Shown here: positions 60,231-64,000 of the stretch, one piece after another
How the letters are laid out: each line of letters opens with the position of its first letter
How positions within the stretch are numbered: the stretch's first letter is position 1
Assembly: GCF_021246445.1 (NCBI RefSeq)
Contig: NZ_JAJQXW010000004.1
Span: forward strand, 124,001-188,000
From: Rhabdothermincola salaria
Lineage (GTDB): Bacteria; Actinomycetota; Acidimicrobiia; Acidimicrobiales; Acidimicrobilacustridaceae
Length of the DNA: 64,000 nucleotides
Reading direction: 5' to 3'
Notes under the pieces: model-generated
What the model was told of the DNA's origin: nothing
What the model saw: the letters and a program-made list of their open reading frames with translations, nothing else
Databases searched by the model: none
Position numbers and translations under genes: made by a program

Positions 60231-60263
60231 TCGTCCCAGCGCCCGAACTCGGGCCTGGGACGA
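60231..60263. repeat. intergenic hairpin between hpf and the second universal stress protein
   Basis: TCGTCCCAG pairs with CTGGGACGA and GCCCGA with TCGGGC, with one bulged C and a loop of 2-4 nt. It starts 21 bp after the hpf stop and ends 22 bp before the next ATG, so it could attenuate, terminate or process the transcript. Confidence 0.6.
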
Positions 60264-60284
60264 CGAGCCGGGAGGAGCGCGACG

Positions 60285-60710
60285 ATGAGCAAGATCGTGG
60301 TCGGGGTGGACGCCTCGGAGGGGTCACGTGCCGCGTTGCGGTGGGCCCACCAGGAAGCCGGGTTGCGCCGTTGTCCCCTCGTGGTGGTGACCGTGTGGCA
60401 GTACCCGGTGCTCACCACCCTGCCGGCGTTCGGGGCCCTGCCCCCCATCGAGGACCTGAGCCAGGAGGCCGAGGCCGCCCTGCGCCAGGTGCTCGACGAG
60501 GAGGGCGTGGCCGCGACCGACGACGTCGAGATCGAGACCGTGGTCGCCGAAGGGGCGGCGGCCGCCGCGCTGCTCGAGGCGGCCGACGGTGCCGACCTGC
60601 TCGTCGTGGGCAGCCGGGGTCACGGCGGCTTCACCGGCATGCTCCTCGGCTCGGTCAGCCAGCACGTCGTGAGCCACGCGCCCTGCCCGGTCGTCGTCGT
60701 CCGCCACTGA
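60285..60710 (+). CDS. universal stress protein (UspA family), second copy
   Basis: This 141-residue single-domain protein has IVVGVDASEGSRAALRWAHQ with the ATP-contacting Asp at 9, and VVGSRGHGGFTGMLLGSVSQHVV as the G-2x-G-9x-G-S loop. It belongs to the classical ATP-binding group. The ATG has GGGAGGAG 9 nt upstream. It follows hpf by 74 bp across the hairpin. Confidence 0.92.
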   Translation: MSKIVVGVDASEGSRAALRWAHQEAGLRRCPLVVVTVWQYPVLTTLPAFGALPPIEDLSQEAEAALRQVLDEEGVAATDDVEIETVVAEGAAAAALLEAADGADLLVVGSRGHGGFTGMLLGSVSQHVVSHAPCPVVVVRH

Positions 60711-60781
60711 CCACCGACGGACGACCCGTCACCCTGGCCCGGGTCGGCCCGGGGTGGACCACCGTGCACTAGACACAAGGC

Positions 60782-63178
60782 ATGACTGCGGTGGCAGGGG
60801 ATCCGACGCGCCTGGAGGGACTCACCGCGGCGGAGGTGGCCGAGCGGCGGGCCGCCGGACTGACCAACGACGTCCCGGATCCGACCAGCCGGACAGTGGC
60901 CCAGATCGTCCGGGCCAACGTCTTCACCCCCTTCAACTTCCTGCTGGGCTCGCTCCTCGTCGTGATCCTGGCCGTCGGGCAGTTCCGTGACGGCCTGTTC
61001 GGCATCGTCCTGGTGCTCAACGCCCTCATCGGCATCGTGCAGGAAGTCAGGGCCAAGCGATCACTGGATCGGCTGGCCGTCCTCAACGCCCCCCGGTCCC
61101 GGGTGCGGCGCGACGGCGAGGTCATCGAGATCCCCTCCAAGGACCTGGTGGCCGACGACCTCATCGTGCTCCAGCTCGGTGACCAGATCGCCGTCGACGG
61201 GGAGGTGCTCCTCGAGACCGGCCTGGAGATCGACGAATCGCTGCTCACGGGAGAGGCCGACCCCGTCGACAAGGGGATCGGTGACGGTGTGATGTCGGGC
61301 AGCTTCGTCGTGGCCGGGAGTGGGAGCATCCGAGCGACGAACGTCGGCAGCGAGGCCTACGCGTTCAAGCTCTCCAGCGAGGCCCGTCGCTTCTCGCTGG
61401 TCAAGAGCGAGCTGCGATCCGGCATCGACCGGATCATCAAGATGCTCAGCTGGCTGATGGCACCGACGGCCGTGCTGCTGGTGACGGCCCAGATCGCCGC
61501 CGACGTCGGTGTCGTGGCCGCGGTGCAGGGGTCGGTCGCCGGTCTCGGCGCCATGGTCCCCGAGGGGCTGATCCTGCTCACCAGCATCGCCTTCGCCGTG
61601 GGTGCCACCCGGCTGGCCGGCAAGAAGGTGCTCACGCAGGAGCTGGCGGCCATCGAAGGGCTGGCCCGGGTCGACGTGATCTGCCTCGACAAGACCGGCA
61701 CCCTCACCGAGGGTGCCCTCACCCTCGCCACGGTCGAGCACCTGAGCGGCGACTCGGGTTCGACCCAGCCCGACACGGGCGCCGTGCTCGCGGCCATGGG
61801 CGCGGCCGACGACCATCCGAACCCCAGCCTGGCCGCCATCGTGGCGGCCTACGACCGGCCGCCCGGGTGGACCATCGACGATCTGGTGCCGTTCTCGTCG
61901 GCCCGCAAGTGGAGCGCGGCGGCCTTCACCGACCACGGCGCGTGGTTCCTCGGCGCTCCCGACATCCTCCTGACGCGGGCCCCCGACGGCCACGCCGCGA
62001 ACGAGGCGAGCGAGCGCCTCGAGCACTATGCGAGCCGTGGCCGACGGGTCCTCCTCCTCACCCAGGCACCGGGAGGGCTCACGGGGGAGCAGCTGCCGGC
62101 GGTGCTCGAACCCACCGCGCTCGTCGTCCTCGACGAGCAGCTCCGCGAGTCCGCTCCCGCCACCATCGCCTACTTCGGCGAGCAGGGCGTGGCCGTCAAG
62201 GTGATCTCCGGCGACAGCCCGATCACGGTGGGCGCAGTGGCCGAGCGGGTGGGCGTGCCCGGGGCCCACGAGCCCGTCGACGCCCGCGACCTACCCGACG
62301 ACGACCAGGAAGCGCTGGCCGAGATCCTCGAGTCCCACTCGGTGTTCGGGCGGGTCACCCCTCAGCAGAAGCGAGCGATGGTGCACGCCCTGCAGAGCAG
62401 GGGCCACACCGTGGCCATGACCGGCGACGGGGTGAACGACACCCTCGCCCTCAAGGACGCGGACATCGGCGTGGCCATGGGCTCGGGTTCCGCGGCCGCT
62501 CGGGCCGTGGCCCGCTTCGTCCTGTTGGCCAACGACTTCTCCGTCTTCCCGTCGGTCGTGGCCGAGGGTCGACGCGTCATCGCCAACGTCGAGCGGGTGG
62601 CCAACCTCTTCCTCACCAAGAGCTTCTACGCCATGAGCCTGGCTCTGGCCACCGGCGTGGGGCAGCTCCCCTTCCCGTTCCTCCCACGCCACTTCACCAT
62701 CATCTCGACGCTCACGATCGGGATCCCCGGCTTCTTCCTCGCGCTGGCGCCGAACAGCCGGCTGGCCCGACCGGGGTTCCTGGGCCGGGTGCTGCGCTTC
62801 GCCATCCCCGCCGGCGTGGTCGCCGCCATCGCCACCTTCGCCGCCTACCTCGTGGCGCGAGACGGCTCCGACGACGACCTGGCCGAGGCCCGCACGGTGG
62901 CCGTGATCGTGCTGTTCGTCGTCGCCCTCTGGGTGCTGGGGTTCCTCAGCCGCCCCCTCACCAGTTGGCGCGGAGGGCTGGTGGTCGCCATGGGGCTGCT
63001 CTTCGTCGTCGCGCTCGCGGTGCCGTTCTCGCAGGACTTCTTCGCCCTCGTCCTCCCGGATGCCATGACCATCGCCGCCGCGGTGGGGATCGGCGCCATC
63101 GCCGGGGGGCTCCTCCAAATCGGCTGGCACCTGAGCGGCTGGGCTCCGCCACCGGCCAACGCCCCCCACGACGTCTGA
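60782..63178 (+). CDS. ctpE: P-type cation-transporting ATPase, CtpE-like
   Basis: This 798-residue pump has the actuator-domain motif ESLLTGEADPVDKG near residue 158. Its phosphorylation site is VICLDKTGTLTEGAL near 299, the hinge is MTGDGVNDTLALKDADIGVAMG near 546, and the membrane motif PEGLILLTSIAFAVG is near 260. About ten hydrophobic segments are present. The sequence follows mycobacterial CtpE (about 797 residues), reported as a calcium importer, more closely than CtpF. RTVAQIVRANVFTPFNFLLG opens the first membrane pair. An AAGG close to the ATG is a weak ribosome-binding site. Confidence 0.9.
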   Translation: MTAVAGDPTRLEGLTAAEVAERRAAGLTNDVPDPTSRTVAQIVRANVFTPFNFLLGSLLVVILAVGQFRDGLFGIVLVLNALIGIVQEVRAKRSLDRLAVLNAPRSRVRRDGEVIEIPSKDLVADDLIVLQLGDQIAVDGEVLLETGLEIDESLLTGEADPVDKGIGDGVMSGSFVVAGSGSIRATNVGSEAYAFKLSSEARRFSLVKSELRSGIDRIIKMLSWLMAPTAVLLVTAQIAADVGVVAAVQGSVAGLGAMVPEGLILLTSIAFAVGATRLAGKKVLTQELAAIEGLARVDVICLDKTGTLTEGALTLATVEHLSGDSGSTQPDTGAVLAAMGAADDHPNPSLAAIVAAYDRPPGWTIDDLVPFSSARKWSAAAFTDHGAWFLGAPDILLTRAPDGHAANEASERLEHYASRGRRVLLLTQAPGGLTGEQLPAVLEPTALVVLDEQLRESAPATIAYFGEQGVAVKVISGDSPITVGAVAERVGVPGAHEPVDARDLPDDDQEALAEILESHSVFGRVTPQQKRAMVHALQSRGHTVAMTGDGVNDTLALKDADIGVAMGSGSAAARAVARFVLLANDFSVFPSVVAEGRRVIANVERVANLFLTKSFYAMSLALATGVGQLPFPFLPRHFTIISTLTIGIPGFFLALAPNSRLARPGFLGRVLRFAIPAGVVAAIATFAAYLVARDGSDDDLAEARTVAVIVLFVVALWVLGFLSRPLTSWRGGLVVAMGLLFVVALAVPFSQDFFALVLPDAMTIAAAVGIGAIAGGLLQIGWHLSGWAPPPANAPHDV

Positions 63179-63195
63179 CCCTGCACCGAGCGCGC

Positions 63196-63849
63196 CTACT
63201 CGACGCTGCGCCGATGCCGTTCGTTGAGCCGTGCCGCGTAGACGGCCGCCTCCGTGCGACGCTGCATGCCCATCTTGGCCAGGAGGTTCGACACGTAGTT
63301 CTTCACCGTCTTCTCGGCGAGGAACATGCGGTCGGCGATCTCGCGGTTGGTGAGGCCCTCGGCCAACAGATCCAGGATGCGTCGTTCCTGGTCGGTGAGG
63401 TGCTCGAGCTTCTCGTCCTCGCCGGACCCGGTGCGCAGGCGCTCGAGCACCTTGGCGGTGACCCCGGGGTCGAGCAACGACTGCCCTGCCGCCACCTTGC
63501 GGATGGCCTCCACCAGCTCCGTGCCCCGGATCTGCTTGAGGAGGTAGCCGGCGGCCCCGGCCATGATGGCGTCGAACAGGGCCTCGTCGTCGGCGTAGGA
63601 GGTCAGCATCAGGCACTGCACCTCCGGCATCTTGGAGCGGATGTCGCGGCAGACCTGCACACCGTCGCCGTCGGGGAGCCGCACGTCGAGCACGGCCACC
63701 TCGGGCGCCGCGGCCGGCACCCGGCGCAGCGCTTCCTCGGCCGTGCCGGCCTCGCCCACGACCTCGATGTCGCCCGCAGCTTCGAGCAGCTCGCGCAGCC
63801 CACGGCGGACGATCTCGTGGTCGTCGAGGAGGAACACCTTGATGGTCAC
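63196..63849 (-). CDS. devR: DevR/DosR-type NarL-family response regulator
   Basis: This 217-residue protein, the same length as M. tuberculosis DevR, has [19 protein letters not shown], the phosphoacceptor Asp55 in [13 protein letters not shown], the switch Thr/Ser in [13 protein letters not shown] and Lys in GYLLKQI. The C-terminal helix-turn-helix [40 protein letters not shown] is nearly the DevR sequence. The GTG is set by CAGAAT 6 nt upstream. It is divergent from a gene starting at 63946 and lies next to stress genes typical of its regulon. Confidence 0.92.
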   Translation of the reverse strand: MTIKVFLLDDHEIVRRGLRELLEAAGDIEVVGEAGTAEEALRRVPAAAPEVAVLDVRLPDGDGVQVCRDIRSKMPEVQCLMLTSYADDEALFDAIMAGAAGYLLKQIRGTELVEAIRKVAAGQSLLDPGVTAKVLERLRTGSGEDEKLEHLTDQERRILDLLAEGLTNREIADRMFLAEKTVKNYVSNLLAKMGMQRRTEAAVYAARLNERHRRSVE

Positions 63850-63855
63850 GAGGCC

Positions 63856-63861
63856 ATTCTG
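63856..63861 (-). promoter_or_regulatory. -10 hexamer CAGAAT for devR
   Basis: CAGAAT ends 6 nt before the GTG at 63849. Confidence 0.45.
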
Positions 63862-63933
63862 CCTGCTGGCGGGCCGCCGACCGGCATGCGGTGCCGACCG
63901 GGAGCGGCCTGGGAGCGTCCGGTGACCCACCGG

Positions 63934-63939
63934 TAGCAT
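63934..63939 (+). promoter_or_regulatory. -10 hexamer TAGCAT for the gene at the right edge
   Basis: TAGCAT ends 6 nt before the ATG at 63946, indicating a leaderless start. Confidence 0.5.
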
Positions 63940-63945
63940 CCCCGC

Positions 63946-64000
63946 ATGCCCACGCCGAGCGTCGACCACAAGGAGCTGCAGCACCTCCTCGACGCCATCA
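63946..64000 (+). CDS. start of a gene cut by the window edge, possibly the DevS-like sensor kinase
   Basis: Only 18 residues are visible ([18 protein letters not shown]). The ELQHLLDAI phrase resembles the helix that precedes a GAF domain in DevS/DosT-type histidine kinases, and the divergent devR next door makes a sensor kinase plausible. The visible part is too short to prove it. The start is supported by TAGCAT 6 nt upstream. Confidence 0.5.
   Translation, partial: MPTPSVDHKELQHLLDAI

Noticed and set aside
60229-60265. Second DosR box in the hairpin between hpf and the USP gene
   Set aside because: The arms read GTCCC...GGGAC, the reverse order of the DosR dyad, and the pairing better fits an RNA hairpin.

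Overview
The window is one continuous stretch of very GC-rich, densely coded DNA from a high-GC actinobacterium. Markers for this are an MshA-type mycothiol glycosyltransferase with its usual YbjN neighbour, a Rex-led heme operon, a split (two-subunit) lycopene cyclase, an F420/PPOX-type flavin-fold protein, an RsiG-like protein, a DevR/DosR-type regulator and a CtpE-like pump. An Acidimicrobiia-type lineage is my best guess, but no rRNA or other taxonomic marker is present. I see no prophage, insertion sequence, CRISPR array or replication origin; this reads as chromosome backbone.

Layout. 1-2.6 kb: Trk potassium uptake (trkH cut by the left edge, trkA) and a small membrane protein. 2.6-13.2 kb: a LuxR/AAA regulator behind a 2,640-residue secreted subtilase with many Ig-like/carboxypeptidase-regulatory modules, a 33-threonine tract and an LPFTG anchor. 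13.4-14.7 kb: a CNNM/CorC protein. 14.7-23.1 kb: a carotenoid island: divergent crtE-crtI-crtB and crtYc-crtYd-crtZ-glycosyltransferase units, a CrtO-like acyltransferase, and a type II IPP isomerase. Together these suggest an acylated glycosyl carotenoid. 23.2-27.6 kb: small enzymes, AIM24, YaaA, and a CsoR/CopZ copper pair around a G-tract operator. 27.8-30.9 kb: a two-gene FGGY kinase/S1P-lyase-like unit. 30.9-36.8 kb: repeats, a GGDEF cyclase, an Fe-S photolyase, TetR, TrmH and a lipoprotein with a degenerated beta-lactamase active site. 36.8-40.4 kb: rex-siroheme-hemA-hemC with a recognisable Rex operator. 40.4-44.6 kb: acyl-CoA ligase, then a CAP-domain protein coupled to an ABC-2 exporter. 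44.6-53.9 kb: SAM hydrolase, proC, mshA/YbjN, an RsiG-like c-di-GMP-binding anti-sigma candidate, a membrane protein with MoaD, phosphoglycerate-mutase-like and YgjP-like genes, a UbiB kinase and a methyltransferase. 54.0 kb: tRNA-Lys. 54.1-58.2 kb: a potassium-channel fragment, QueD, a DsbB/TlpA pair and a copper oxidase. 58.3-64 kb: a cluster resembling the mycobacterial DosR dormancy regulon (PNPOx-like protein, two universal stress proteins, long ribosome-hibernation factor, P-type ATPase, DevR and the start of a divergent gene).

A signal that runs through the whole window is a TAnnnT-like -10 hexamer 6-8 nt before many start codons. This indicates many leaderless mRNAs, and it was used to choose several starts. 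The same spacing separates a TAGGCT hexamer from the 5' end of the tRNA gene. Long open frames antisense to real genes are common here because of the GC bias and were left out.
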